Origin: Streptomyces sp. 846.5
Lineage (GTDB): Bacteria > Actinomycetota > Actinomycetes > Streptomycetales > Streptomycetaceae
Assembly: GCF_004365705.1 (NCBI RefSeq)
Contig: NZ_SOBN01000001.1
Span: forward strand, 5,318,001-5,382,000
Reading direction: 5' to 3'
Length of the DNA stretch: 64,000 bases
How positions within the stretch are numbered: position 1 is the first letter of the stretch; every line of letters begins with the position of its first letter. A model generated the notes under the pieces. The model made no database searches, was not told the DNA's origin, and saw only the letters and a list, made by a program, of their open reading frames with translations. The position numbers were made by a program, and so were the translations under genes. This document shows, piece after piece, positions 47,516-55,729 of the stretch.

Positions 47516-47843
47516 GTTCTCGCGATCCAGGGGAGGAGAGGAGTGGTTCAGGATGATGCGGACGGACCGGGCGGGCACACCTGGGCCTGTGAGTTGATGC
47601 CGGTTCGTCACCCCTGGAGATGGTAATCCGGATGGCCCTGGTTCCCCAGCAGACTACGACCTTGGTATAGGGGAGGGTCCGGCTGAGGCAAACGGCAGGT
47701 GGGCGCGGACGTACGGGTGGACGAATGTGTCGAACAACACACGGATCGGGTCGGAGCGCGGAGCTGACCACGGGTCAGCCGAGCTCGGCCGGCCCGATCG
47801 ACAGCCGACGAATTCGTTGCCCGCTCGCCGGTACTGCGGGATC
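47516..47843. other. divergent region between murA and the YqgE/AlgH gene
   Basis: 328 nt. On the minus strand a -10-like TAGTCT (47651-47656) could serve murA. No RNA gene or convincing small ORF was seen. Confidence 0.4.
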
Positions 47844-48422
47844 ATGTCGACCATGACCGAGGCCGTCTCACTCGCGGGCAGGCTGCTCGTGGCGACGCCC
47901 GCGCTCACCGACCCCAACTTCGACCGTGCCGTCGTGCTGCTGCTCGACCACGACGAGGAGGGGACCCTCGGGGTGGTGCTGAACCGGCCGACCCCGGTGG
48001 ACGTGGAGTCCGTGCTGGAGCCCTGGGCCGAGCTGGCCGGCGTCCCCGCGGTGGTCTTCCAGGGCGGTCCGGTCGCGCTGGACTCGGCGCTGGCGCTCGC
48101 GGTCGTGCCGGGGGACCAGCCGATCGAGGAGCTGCTCGGCTGGCGCCGGGTGCACGGGGCGATCGGCCTGGTCGACCTGGAGGCCCCGCCGGAGCTGCTG
48201 GCCTCCGAGCTGGGCTCGCTGCGGGTCTTCGCCGGGTACGCGGGCTGGGGCCCAGGGCAGCTGGAGGACGAGCTGCTGGAAGGCGCGTGGTACGTGGTCG
48301 AGTCCGAACCGGGGGACGTGTCGGTCCCCGACCCCGCACGGCTGTGGCGGTCGGTGCTGCGACGGCAGCGCGGGGAGCTGGCGATGGTGGCGACGTATCC
48401 GGACGACCCTTCGATGAACTAG
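47844..48422 (+). CDS. yqgE: YqgE/AlgH family protein
   Basis: 192-aa conserved bacterial protein (DUF179) of unknown molecular function. Signature: GRLLVATPALTDPNFDRAVVLL near the start, GTLGVVLNRPTPVDV, FQGGPVALDSALAL and RVFAGYAGWGPGQLEDEL. It is cytosolic and has a compact alpha/beta fold. The start was taken at ATG 47844, with ATG 47853 also possible; the frame upstream to 47727 lacks homology. It is followed by the DUF3039 gene after 41 nt, a conserved pairing in streptomycetes as far as I recall. Confidence 0.9.
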   Translation: MSTMTEAVSLAGRLLVATPALTDPNFDRAVVLLLDHDEEGTLGVVLNRPTPVDVESVLEPWAELAGVPAVVFQGGPVALDSALALAVVPGDQPIEELLGWRRVHGAIGLVDLEAPPELLASELGSLRVFAGYAGWGPGQLEDELLEGAWYVVESEPGDVSVPDPARLWRSVLRRQRGELAMVATYPDDPSMN

Positions 48423-48449
48423 CCCCTCCTGGTCCACGGGTCACGGTTC

Positions 48450-48455
48450 TAGACT
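48450..48455 (+). promoter_or_regulatory. -10 box, near-leaderless start of the DUF3039 gene
   Basis: TAGACT ends 8 nt before the ATG at 48464. The gene therefore has its own promoter besides readthrough from yqgE. Confidence 0.45.
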
Positions 48456-48463
48456 GGTCTGCT

Positions 48464-48748
48464 ATGAGCACCCTTGAACCTGAACCCGAGCGTATAGGCG
48501 GCCTTGGCACCCTCGTCGAGCCGGTACCGCAGACGTCCCACGGGGACGGCGACCACGAGCGCTTTGCGCACTATGTGAAGCGCGACAAGATCATGGACAG
48601 TGCGCTGTCCGGGTCGCCGGTCGTCGCACTGTGCGGCAAGGTCTGGGTCCCCGGGCGTGACCCGAAGAAGTTCCCCGTCTGCCCGATGTGCAAGGAGATC
48701 TTCGAGGGCCTCGATGGTGGCGGAGGCAAGGACAAGGACAAGAAGTAG
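48464..48748 (+). CDS. DUF3039 domain-containing protein
   Basis: 94-aa actinobacterial protein. The conserved part is HGDGDHERFAHYVKRDKIMDSAL followed by GSPVVALCGKVWVPGRDPKKFPVCPMCKEIF. The lone Cys in ALCGK and the CPMC pair could together bind a metal, with His as a possible fourth ligand. The tail is Gly/Lys/Asp-rich. It is cytosolic and of unknown function. Its own TAGACT box suggests independent expression. Confidence 0.85.
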   Translation: MSTLEPEPERIGGLGTLVEPVPQTSHGDGDHERFAHYVKRDKIMDSALSGSPVVALCGKVWVPGRDPKKFPVCPMCKEIFEGLDGGGGKDKDKK

Positions 48749-48782
48749 CCGGGTCCGGTCGGCGCTCTACCTCGGCGCGGGG

Positions 48783-48808
48783 CTGGGCGCGCAGTTCCCC
48801 GCGCCCCT
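48783..48808. repeat. second copy of the dispersed 26-nt repeat
   Basis: Identical to 25744-25769 (core gcgcgcagttccccgcgcc). It lies in the gap between the DUF3039 and hexosaminidase genes and here appears as a single arm without its inverted partner. Confidence 0.8.
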
Positions 48809-48873
48809 GCGGGGGTGCGGGAGACGCGGCCTGGTCTGGACCAATCGGCGTCTGCGGGGCAGGATGACTCGTC

Positions 48874-50484
48874 ATGGATCTCATACCTGCTCCGCTGCGC
48901 GTTCGCGCGGGTGCTGATCAGTTCTTGTCGCTCGACGCCGGAACGGGGCTGACCGGCGGGCCCGGCACCGAGGGGGTCCAGCGCTGGCTGCGGGCCACCG
49001 TCGGCGGGGCCACCGGGCTGCCGCTGCTGCCCGGGGCGGGGGGCATCGAGCTCGCGCTGGCGCCGGAGCTCGGCGCGGAGGCCTACCGGCTGGAGGTGTC
49101 GGCCGACGGGGTCGTGCTCACCGCCGGCGGCCCGGCCGGGCTGCTCTGGGGGGCGCAGACGCTGCGCCAGCTGCTCGGTCCGGAGGCCTTCCGGCGCGCC
49201 CCGCTGAAGCACGAGGGCTGGCGGCTGCCCCTGCTGACCGTCGAGGACGAGCCCCGCTTCGGCTGGCGCGGGGTGCTGTTGGACGTCGCCCGGCACTTCC
49301 TGCCCAAGGCGGACGTGCTGCGCTACCTGGACCTGCTGGCGGCCCACAAGCTCAATGTGCTGCATCTGCACCTCAACGACGACCAGGGCTGGCGCGTCGA
49401 GATCAAGCGCTATCCGAGGCTGACCGAGGTCGGCGGCTGGCGCGAGCGGTCGATGGTGGGTTTCCGCTCCGGCGGGCTCCGGGACAACCGTCCGCACGGC
49501 GGCTTCTACACCCAGGACGACCTGCGCGAGATCGTCGCCTACGCCGCCGAGCGGCAGATCACCGTCGTCCCCGAGATCGACCTCCCCGGCCACTCGCAGG
49601 CGGCCATCGCCGCCTACCCCGAGCTGGGGAACCACGACGTCGTCGACACCGCAGCCCTTGCCACCTGGACCGACTGGGGCGTCAACCCCAATGTGCTGAA
49701 CGTCGAGGACGGCACGCTGCGCTTCTACGAGAACGTCCTGGACGAGGTGCTGGAGATCTTCCCGTCCCGCTTCGTCCACCTGGGCGGCGACGAGTGCCCC
49801 AAGGAGCAGTGGAAGGCCAGCCCCTCCGCCCAGGCCCGGATCAGGGAGCAGGGCCTGGCGAACGAGGACGAGCTGCAGAGCTGGTTCCTGCGGCACTTCG
49901 ACAGCTGGCTGTCCGCCCGTGGACGTCGCCTGATCGGGTGGGACGAGATCCTCGAAGGCGGCCTGGCCCCCGGCGCGGCGGTGTCGTCCTGGCGCGGCTA
50001 CGCGGGCGGGGTCGCCGCGGCCAGGGCCGGCCACGACGTGGTGATGTGCCCGGAGCAGTACGTCTACCTGGACCACCGGCAGGCGCCCGGCGCCGACGAG
50101 CCGGTCCCGGTCGGCTGGGTGCGCACCCTGGAGGACGTGTACCGGTTCGAGCCGCTGCCCCCGGCGCTGCGTCAGGACCCCGAGGCCGCCGCCCATGTGA
50201 TCGGAACTCAGGCGAACCTGTGGAGCGAGTTCATGGACGACGTCCGCGAGGTGGACTACCACGCCTTCCCCAGGCTGGCGGCGTTCGCCGAGGTGGCCTG
50301 GTCGCGGCTGCCGCAGGAGCCGGCCGAGCGGGACTGGGCCGGGTTCGAGGCCCGGATGGCCGTCCACCGTGCGCGGCTGGACGCGCTGGGTGTGGAGTAC
50401 CGCCCGGATGCCGGTCCGCGGCCGTGGCAGCGGCGGCCCGGGGTGGAGGGGCGTCCGATCGAGGGGGCCCCGCCGGAGGCGTGA
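48874..50484 (+). CDS. beta-N-acetylhexosaminidase, GH20
   Basis: 536-aa glycosidase that removes terminal GlcNAc/GalNAc from chitin oligomers or glycans. The N-terminal GH20b domain (about 1-125) is followed by the TIM barrel with FGWRGVLLDVARHF, LHLHLNDDQGWRVEI and the catalytic Asp306-Glu307 pair in HLGGDECPKEQW (substrate-assisted mechanism). The downstream Trp/Tyr residues are kept (SSWRGY, GTQANLWSEF). There is no signal peptide, so it acts inside the cell on imported oligosaccharides. Tandem repeats begin 3 nt after its stop. Confidence 0.93.
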   Translation: MDLIPAPLRVRAGADQFLSLDAGTGLTGGPGTEGVQRWLRATVGGATGLPLLPGAGGIELALAPELGAEAYRLEVSADGVVLTAGGPAGLLWGAQTLRQLLGPEAFRRAPLKHEGWRLPLLTVEDEPRFGWRGVLLDVARHFLPKADVLRYLDLLAAHKLNVLHLHLNDDQGWRVEIKRYPRLTEVGGWRERSMVGFRSGGLRDNRPHGGFYTQDDLREIVAYAAERQITVVPEIDLPGHSQAAIAAYPELGNHDVVDTAALATWTDWGVNPNVLNVEDGTLRFYENVLDEVLEIFPSRFVHLGGDECPKEQWKASPSAQARIREQGLANEDELQSWFLRHFDSWLSARGRRLIGWDEILEGGLAPGAAVSSWRGYAGGVAAARAGHDVVMCPEQYVYLDHRQAPGADEPVPVGWVRTLEDVYRFEPLPPALRQDPEAAAHVIGTQANLWSEFMDDVREVDYHAFPRLAAFAEVAWSRLPQEPAERDWAGFEARMAVHRARLDALGVEYRPDAGPRPWQRRPGVEGRPIEGAPPEA

Positions 50485-50486
50485 GG

Positions 50487-50566
50487 GCAGGAGCACGTCC
50501 GTGCGTGGTTTCGCAGGAGCACGTCAGTGCGTGGTTTTCGCAGGAGCACGTCAGTGCGTGGTTTTC
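50487..50566. repeat. three tandem 26/27-bp repeats
   Basis: Units 50487-50512, 50513-50539 and 50540-50566 differ by one substitution and one T, and a partial fourth unit (gcag) follows. Each unit has a small inverted repeat (gcac-gtc-agtgc). They lie just after the hexosaminidase gene. Confidence 0.85.
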
Positions 50567-50773
50567 GCAGTGTGGGAGTGCCTGTTTGCGACCTGAGAGT
50601 TTCCCTAAAAGGCATCAATTCGGGCAATAAGGGCGACTGATGGGCTCCTTCGGCTGTCACCACGCAGTCGGAGGAGCGGGAGGGTGCGCTGGCCACCCGT
50701 TTGCACGTACCGTACGGGCGCAAGCTCTAAAAAAGCAGCGGCGTGTGCGGAACCCGAGCACGGTGGGACACAG

Positions 50774-51661
50774 GTGAACCAAACGATCATGCTCCCGGCC
50801 TCGCTGGACGAGGCTGTCACGGCGCTGGCGGCGTCTCCGGCCGCTGTCCCCGTGGCCGGCGGGACCGACCTCATGGGGGCGGTCAACGCCGGCCTGCTGC
50901 GCCCGATGGCGCTGATCGGCCTGGGTCGGATCAATGAGCTGCGCGGGTGGCAGTACCAGGACGGCGCCGCCCAACTGGGCGCCGGACTGACCCATGCCCG
51001 GATGGGCCGCCCCGACTTCGCGGCGCTGATGCCCGCGCTGGCGGAGGCGGCCCGCAGCGCCGGACCGCCGCAGGTGCGCAACGCCGGCACGCTGGGCGGC
51101 AACATCGTCACGGCGGACCCGGCCGGGGACACCCTGCCGGTGCTGGCCGCGCTGGAGGCCACGGTCACCCTGGTCGGCCCGGAGGGCGGCCGTGAGGTGC
51201 CGGTCAGCCATCTGCTGACGGGTCTGGACCCGATGCGCGGCGGCGAACTCCTCGGCTACGTCCGGGTACCGCTGCTGCACGCGCCCCAGGTGTTCCTCAA
51301 GGCGACCGGGCGCACCGGCCCCTCCCGGGCCATCGCCTCGGTCGCCCTGGTGCTCGACCCGGGCCGGCGCGCGGTGCGCTGCGCGGTCGGCGCGGTCGCG
51401 CCGGTGCCGCTGCGGCCGCTGGAGGCCGAGCAGTGGGTGTCGGGCTGCATCGACTGGGAGGGCGACCGGGCCATAGACCCCGCTGCGGCGGCGGCCTTCG
51501 GCGACTACGTCGCCGCGGCCTGCGTGCCCGAACCGCAGCTCTCGGGTCTGCCGGACGGCCAGCCGGAAGGCATGGATGGGGGCCCGGGCGCGGCGGCCGC
51601 GCGGCTCCGTCGTACCGTGTCCGTACTGGCCCGCCGCGCACTCGGGAGGGCGTTGAAGTGA
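50774..51661 (+). CDS. xanthine-dehydrogenase-family FAD-binding subunit
   Basis: 295-aa FAD subunit of a molybdo-flavoenzyme. The FAD-binding PCMH domain has VPVAGGTDLMGAVN, and QVRNAGTLGGNIVTADPAGD binds the flavin. The C-terminal CO_deh_flav_C domain follows (RTGPSRAIASVALVL). It takes electrons from the molybdenum centre via the 2Fe-2S subunit. GTG 50774 starts the gene and its stop overlaps the next start (GTGA). First gene of a three-gene operon ordered FAD, 2Fe-2S, Mo. Confidence 0.9.
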   Translation: MNQTIMLPASLDEAVTALAASPAAVPVAGGTDLMGAVNAGLLRPMALIGLGRINELRGWQYQDGAAQLGAGLTHARMGRPDFAALMPALAEAARSAGPPQVRNAGTLGGNIVTADPAGDTLPVLAALEATVTLVGPEGGREVPVSHLLTGLDPMRGGELLGYVRVPLLHAPQVFLKATGRTGPSRAIASVALVLDPGRRAVRCAVGAVAPVPLRPLEAEQWVSGCIDWEGDRAIDPAAAAAFGDYVAAACVPEPQLSGLPDGQPEGMDGGPGAAAARLRRTVSVLARRALGRALK

Positions 51662-52653
51662 CCGACGCTGCAACGACCAACGCTGTGACATCCAACTTCG
51701 CACCCCACCCGCAGGAGCCGGGCTACGAGCTGTCCGGCTTCGGCGCCGCGGACGGCTCCCCCCGGGTCTCCTACCTGCTGCGGGTCAACGGCGTCGAGCG
51801 CCCGGTGAACGGCGCCTGGATCGGCGAGAGCCTGCTCTACGTGCTGCGCGAGCGGCTCGGCCTCGCCGGCGCCAAGGGCGGTTGCGACCAGGGCGAGTGC
51901 GGTGCCTGCTCGGTGCAGCTGGACGGGCAGTTGACGGCGGCCTGCCTGGTCCCGGCGGCGCTGGCGGCCGACAGCGAGATCCGCACCGTCGAGGGGCTGG
52001 CCGCCGACGGCACCGCCTCCGACGTGCAGCGGGCGCTGGCCGAGAGCGGCGCGGTGCAGTGCGGCTACTGCATCCCCGGCATGGCGATGGCCGTCCACGA
52101 CCTGCTGGAGCGCAACCACCAGCCGACCGAGCTGCAGGCGCGGGAGGCGCTGTGCGGCAACCTGTGCCGCTGCACCGGGTACCAGGGCGCGCTGGCCGCG
52201 ATCGAGGCGGTGGCGCGGGCCCGGGCCGAGGCGGCGGAGGCGGCCGAAGCGGCAGAGGCTGAGGCAGCCGAACCCGAGGAGCAGGCCGACCAGGTGGACA
52301 CCGCCGCTGAGCCCGACTACCCGGTCTACGCCGACGTGGAGATCCCGAGCCAGCAGCAGGGCGAGCCGCAGCACCTGGCGCAGGCGGACCCGCTGTTCGG
52401 ACCGATGGACGGGCTGAACTCCGAGCAGCAGCAGTACGCGTCGTACCCGTCCTACGCCCAGCAGCCGCATCCCGAGCCCTACCAGGCCGGCTTCCAGCCG
52501 CAGGCCTACCCGCAGGCGGACTACCCGCTGCCGGGTACGCAGGTGCCCGGTGCGTCCGAGGGCGCCGAACCCGGCGTCTACGTCCTGCCGCACCAGAGCA
52601 CGCACCAGCAGGGCACGCACCAGAGCACCCACGCCCCGGAGGCCGGAGCATGA
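51658..52653 (+). CDS. xanthine-dehydrogenase-family 2Fe-2S subunit with long Pro/Gln-rich tail
   Basis: 331 aa. Residues about 35-195 form the normal two-cluster iron-sulfur subunit: CDQGECGACSVQLDG plus a fourth Cys (LTAACLV) for the plant-type cluster, and QCGYCIPG with CGNLCRCTGYQG for the second. The remaining 135 residues are unusual: an Ala/Glu-rich stretch, then Pro/Gln/Tyr-rich sequence (QPHPEPYQAGFQPQAYPQAD) with Gln/His at the end. Family members usually stop near residue 160-180. The tail may be disordered and used for assembly or partner binding. It overlaps both neighbours. Confidence 0.88.
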   Translation: MTDAATTNAVTSNFAPHPQEPGYELSGFGAADGSPRVSYLLRVNGVERPVNGAWIGESLLYVLRERLGLAGAKGGCDQGECGACSVQLDGQLTAACLVPAALAADSEIRTVEGLAADGTASDVQRALAESGAVQCGYCIPGMAMAVHDLLERNHQPTELQAREALCGNLCRCTGYQGALAAIEAVARARAEAAEAAEAAEAEAAEPEEQADQVDTAAEPDYPVYADVEIPSQQQGEPQHLAQADPLFGPMDGLNSEQQQYASYPSYAQQPHPEPYQAGFQPQAYPQADYPLPGTQVPGASEGAEPGVYVLPHQSTHQQGTHQSTHAPEAGA

Positions 52654-55220
52654 CCACTCAGCCTGAACCGGCGGGGTCCGGTCCGCAGGGACCCGCCGCC
52701 TCGGGTTCCCGTGGGGGTGCGGGGGGTCGCTCCCCGGAAGGTTGGAGTACCCCCTCCAGCTCCGGCGACGACACCCTCACCGCGCCGCTCCCCGGCGTCC
52801 GGCAGGGCGATCCGGGCAGTGCCACCGGTGCGGCGCTGGGTGGGGGCACGGCGGCGGCCACGGCTGCCACGGTGGGCGGCGGCACGCTCACCCAGCCGCG
52901 GATGCCCGCGCAGGCCGCCGAGCGCGGCGAGGGGGCCGACGCGACCGACGCCTCCGAGCCCGTCGGGCTGGGCACCTCGCCGACCCGGGCCGACGCGCTG
53001 GCCAAGGCGATGGGGACCTTCCCCTACGCCGCCGACCTCTGGGCCGAGGGCCTGCTCTGGGGCGCGGTCGCCCGCTCCCCGTACGCCCACGCCCGGATCC
53101 TCTCCATCGACTACGCCCCGGCCCTGGCCATCCCCGGCGTGCACGCCGTGGTCACCGCCGCCGATCTGCGGCTCGGCCCGAGCGGGGTGCCGGACGGCGC
53201 CCCCAGCGGACCGATCGTGCAGGACCGCCCGGTCTTCGCCGCCGACGTGGTGCGCCACTTCGGCGAGCCGGTGGCGGCCGTCGCCGCCGACCACCCCGAC
53301 ACCGCCCGCCTCGCGGCCGCCGCGATCACCGTCGCCTACGAGCCGCTGGAGCCGCTGACCGACCCGGAGGCGGCGTTCACCGCCCCGCCGATCCACCCCG
53401 ACGGCAATCTGTTCCGGCACCAGCCGGTGCGCTTCGGCGATCCGGAGGCGGTCGGCGACGTCGTGGTCGAGGGCCTCTACAAGGTCGGCCGCCAGGACCC
53501 CGCCCCGATCGGCGCCGAGGCCGGCCTCGCCGTGCCGCGCCCCGACGGCGGCGTTGAACTGCATGTCGCCAGCACCGATCCGCACGGTGACCGGGACCGG
53601 GCCGCGCACTGCCTGGGCCTGGAGCCGGACCGGGTCCGACTGGTCGTCAGCGGCGTCCCCGGCGCCACCGCGGACCGCGAGGACGTCGGCTTCCAGGTCG
53701 CCCTCGGGCTGCTGGCGATCCGTACCGGACACCCGGTGAAGATGGCGCTGACCAGGGAGGAGTCCTTCCTGACGCATCCTCACCGGCATCCGGCGCTGCT
53801 CCGCTACCGGCACCACGCCGACGCCGAGGGCCGACTGCTCAAGGTCGAGGCCCAGCTGCTTCTGGACGGCGGCGCCTACGCCGAGGTGTCCAGCGAGGCG
53901 CTGGCGGCGGCCGCGGCGATGGCCGCGGGCCCCTATGTGGTCCCGCATGTCTTCGTGGACGCGTGGGCGGTGCGCACCAACAACCCGCCGGCCGGACGGA
54001 TGCGCGGCGAGGGCTCGCTGCAGACCTGCTTCGCCTACGAGTCCCAGCTGGACCGGCTGGCGGCGGCGCTGGACCTGGACCGGCTGGAGATTCGTCGACG
54101 CAACGCCATGTCGACAGGCGACCTGCTGCCCACCGGCCAGGCCGTCACCTGCCCGGCCCCGGTCAGCGAACTGCTCGACGCCCTGGCCGCCGAGCCGTTG
54201 CCGCCGCTGCCGGTGGACCTGCCCGACGACGAGTGGCTGCTGCCCGGCGGCCCCGGCGGCGCGGGCGACCCGGCCGCGGTGCGGCGCGGGATCGGCTACG
54301 CCGTCGGCATGGTGCACATCCTGGGCGCCGAGGGCACCGACGAGGTCTCCACGGCCTCGGTGCGGGTCAGCGGCTCGCAGGCCTCGGTGATGTGCACGGC
54401 CGTGGACACCGGCACCGGCTTCTCCACCCTGGCCCGGCAGATCGTCCAGGACGTGCTGGGCATCACCGACGTCTACATCGCGCCGGTGGACACCGACCAG
54501 CCCCCGGCCGGACCGTCCGCGCGCGGACGGCAGACCTGGGTCTCCGGCGGAGCGGTCGAGCGTGCCGCGCTGATGGTGCGGCACCAGCTGCTGCAGCCGC
54601 TGGCGATGCAGTTCGGGATGTCGCCGGAGCTGCTCACCATCAGCGACGGCAAGATCACCTCCTACGACGGTGTACTCGGCATGCCGGTGCTCCAGGCGCT
54701 GGAGGGCAAGGACCTGTGGGCGACGGCGCAGTGCCGGCCGCACCCCACCGAGCCGCTGGACGCGGAGACCGGGCAGGGCGACGCCTTCGTCGGTCTGGCC
54801 TTCTGCGCGATGCGCGCCGTGGTGGACGTCGACGTGGAGCTGGGCACCGTACGGGTGGTCGAGCTGGCCGTGGCCCAGGACGTCGGCCGGGCGCTCAACC
54901 CCGAGCAGATCGAGGCCAGGATCGAGGCCGGCGCCACCCAGGGGCTGGGGCTGGCGCTGATGGAGGACCTGGTCAGCGAGGGCGGCCGGATCTCCAACGC
55001 CTCCTTCACCCGCTACCGGCTGCCCACCTCGCTGGACGCCCCCGCGATCAGGGTGGTGGCCCTGCTGGAGGAGCGCGACGTGGTCGCCCCCTTCGGCGCC
55101 AAGGCCGTCGGCGCCGCCCCGGCCGCGGTCGCCCCGGCGGCGGTCGCCGCGGCGGTCCGGGCGGCCACCGGGCGACAGGTCAACCGGCTGCCGATACCGG
55201 CGGAGGACGTCGCCGGGTAA
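52650..55220 (+). CDS. xanthine-dehydrogenase-family molybdopterin-binding subunit
   Basis: 856-aa large subunit. The enzyme fold begins near residue 110 (GTFPYAADLWAEGLLWGAV). The molybdopterin-binding part has GRMRGEGSLQTCFAYESQ, and QGDAFVGLAFCAMRAVVDVD is near the end. The position of the catalytic Glu of xanthine dehydrogenase (K-x-V-G-E-P) reads KAVGAAP, with Ala822 instead. The Arg-Gly-Phe loop reads MRGEG. Classical purine hydroxylation is thus doubtful. The first 105 residues are low complexity, and residues about 19-33 are encoded by a dispersed intergenic-type repeat. Last gene of the operon, ATGA overlap. Confidence 0.87.
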   Translation: MTTQPEPAGSGPQGPAASGSRGGAGGRSPEGWSTPSSSGDDTLTAPLPGVRQGDPGSATGAALGGGTAAATAATVGGGTLTQPRMPAQAAERGEGADATDASEPVGLGTSPTRADALAKAMGTFPYAADLWAEGLLWGAVARSPYAHARILSIDYAPALAIPGVHAVVTAADLRLGPSGVPDGAPSGPIVQDRPVFAADVVRHFGEPVAAVAADHPDTARLAAAAITVAYEPLEPLTDPEAAFTAPPIHPDGNLFRHQPVRFGDPEAVGDVVVEGLYKVGRQDPAPIGAEAGLAVPRPDGGVELHVASTDPHGDRDRAAHCLGLEPDRVRLVVSGVPGATADREDVGFQVALGLLAIRTGHPVKMALTREESFLTHPHRHPALLRYRHHADAEGRLLKVEAQLLLDGGAYAEVSSEALAAAAAMAAGPYVVPHVFVDAWAVRTNNPPAGRMRGEGSLQTCFAYESQLDRLAAALDLDRLEIRRRNAMSTGDLLPTGQAVTCPAPVSELLDALAAEPLPPLPVDLPDDEWLLPGGPGGAGDPAAVRRGIGYAVGMVHILGAEGTDEVSTASVRVSGSQASVMCTAVDTGTGFSTLARQIVQDVLGITDVYIAPVDTDQPPAGPSARGRQTWVSGGAVERAALMVRHQLLQPLAMQFGMSPELLTISDGKITSYDGVLGMPVLQALEGKDLWATAQCRPHPTEPLDAETGQGDAFVGLAFCAMRAVVDVDVELGTVRVVELAVAQDVGRALNPEQIEARIEAGATQGLGLALMEDLVSEGGRISNASFTRYRLPTSLDAPAIRVVALLEERDVVAPFGAKAVGAAPAAVAPAAVAAAVRAATGRQVNRLPIPAEDVAG
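52702..52748. repeat. dispersed GC-rich repeat, copy 2, inside a coding sequence
   Basis: Core 52714-52748 matches 33582-33616 at 30 of 35 positions. It lies in frame within the N-terminal extension of the molybdenum subunit. Confidence 0.75.
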
Positions 55221-55354
55221 GCCGCACGGCCGGAAAATAACGGGCCGATCACGGCGGAACGCTCAGGCACAGCTCATAGCTCTCTCACAAATCCCCCGCA
55301 GGGTGGTGGACGACGGACCGAGGTCCGCACCATTCGAGCGAAGGGAGCAGCGTG

Positions 55355-55729
55355 ATGGCACGGAAGGCAGGTCGTACCCCCGAAGCCGCGCGCAAGGGGG
55401 CGAACAGAACCACGGCGGTGAGCGCCGGCGTGGCGGTGGTGAGCGTGGCGGGGACGCTGGCGCTCATGGCGTCGATGCCGGCCAGTTCGACCACGGCAAG
55501 CACGAGCACCGCAAGCACAAGCACGCCGAGCACCACGACGACGACCACGACGCCGACCCCCACTGCGTCGGCGTCGTCCTCGGCCTCGACGTCCACGTCG
55601 ACCTCGTCCGGTACGAGCGCGCTGTCCACGCCCAGCTCCAGTCCGACCGCGAGCAAGAGCAGCGCGTCGAGCTCCAGCAGCACATCCAGCTCCAGCAGCA
55701 GCTCCCACTCCACCTCGGGCGGCTCCTGA
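55355..55729 (+). CDS. secreted Ser/Thr-rich protein of the ApbE module (FMN-binding domain missing)
   Basis: 124-aa protein. The basic n-region (ARKAGRTPEAARKGANR) is followed by a signal/anchor helix (VSAGVAVVSVAGTLALMAS), then almost only Ser and Thr with a few Ala, Pro and Gly to the end (SHSTSGGS). The N-terminus resembles actinobacterial FMN-binding-domain proteins, which have the same signal and Ser/Thr linker before the domain. Here the stop comes directly after the linker, so the domain with the flavinylation Thr is absent. ATG 55355 with AAGGGAG upstream; the stop overlaps apbE (TGATG). Confidence 0.72.
   Translation: MARKAGRTPEAARKGANRTTAVSAGVAVVSVAGTLALMASMPASSTTASTSTASTSTPSTTTTTTTPTPTASASSSASTSTSTSSGTSALSTPSSSPTASKSSASSSSSTSSSSSSSHSTSGGS

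Noticed and set aside
50487-50566. Tandem repeats as a possible CRISPR array
   Set aside because: Units abut without unique spacers and no cas genes are near; they are simple tandem repeats.
55303-55728. His/Asp/Gln-rich upstream extension of the apbE frame overlapping the Ser/Thr-rich gene
   Set aside because: It arises from reading Ser/Thr codons in another frame. The ApbE fold starts at ATG 55729, and the Ser/Thr frame has a Shine-Dalgarno and signal peptide.
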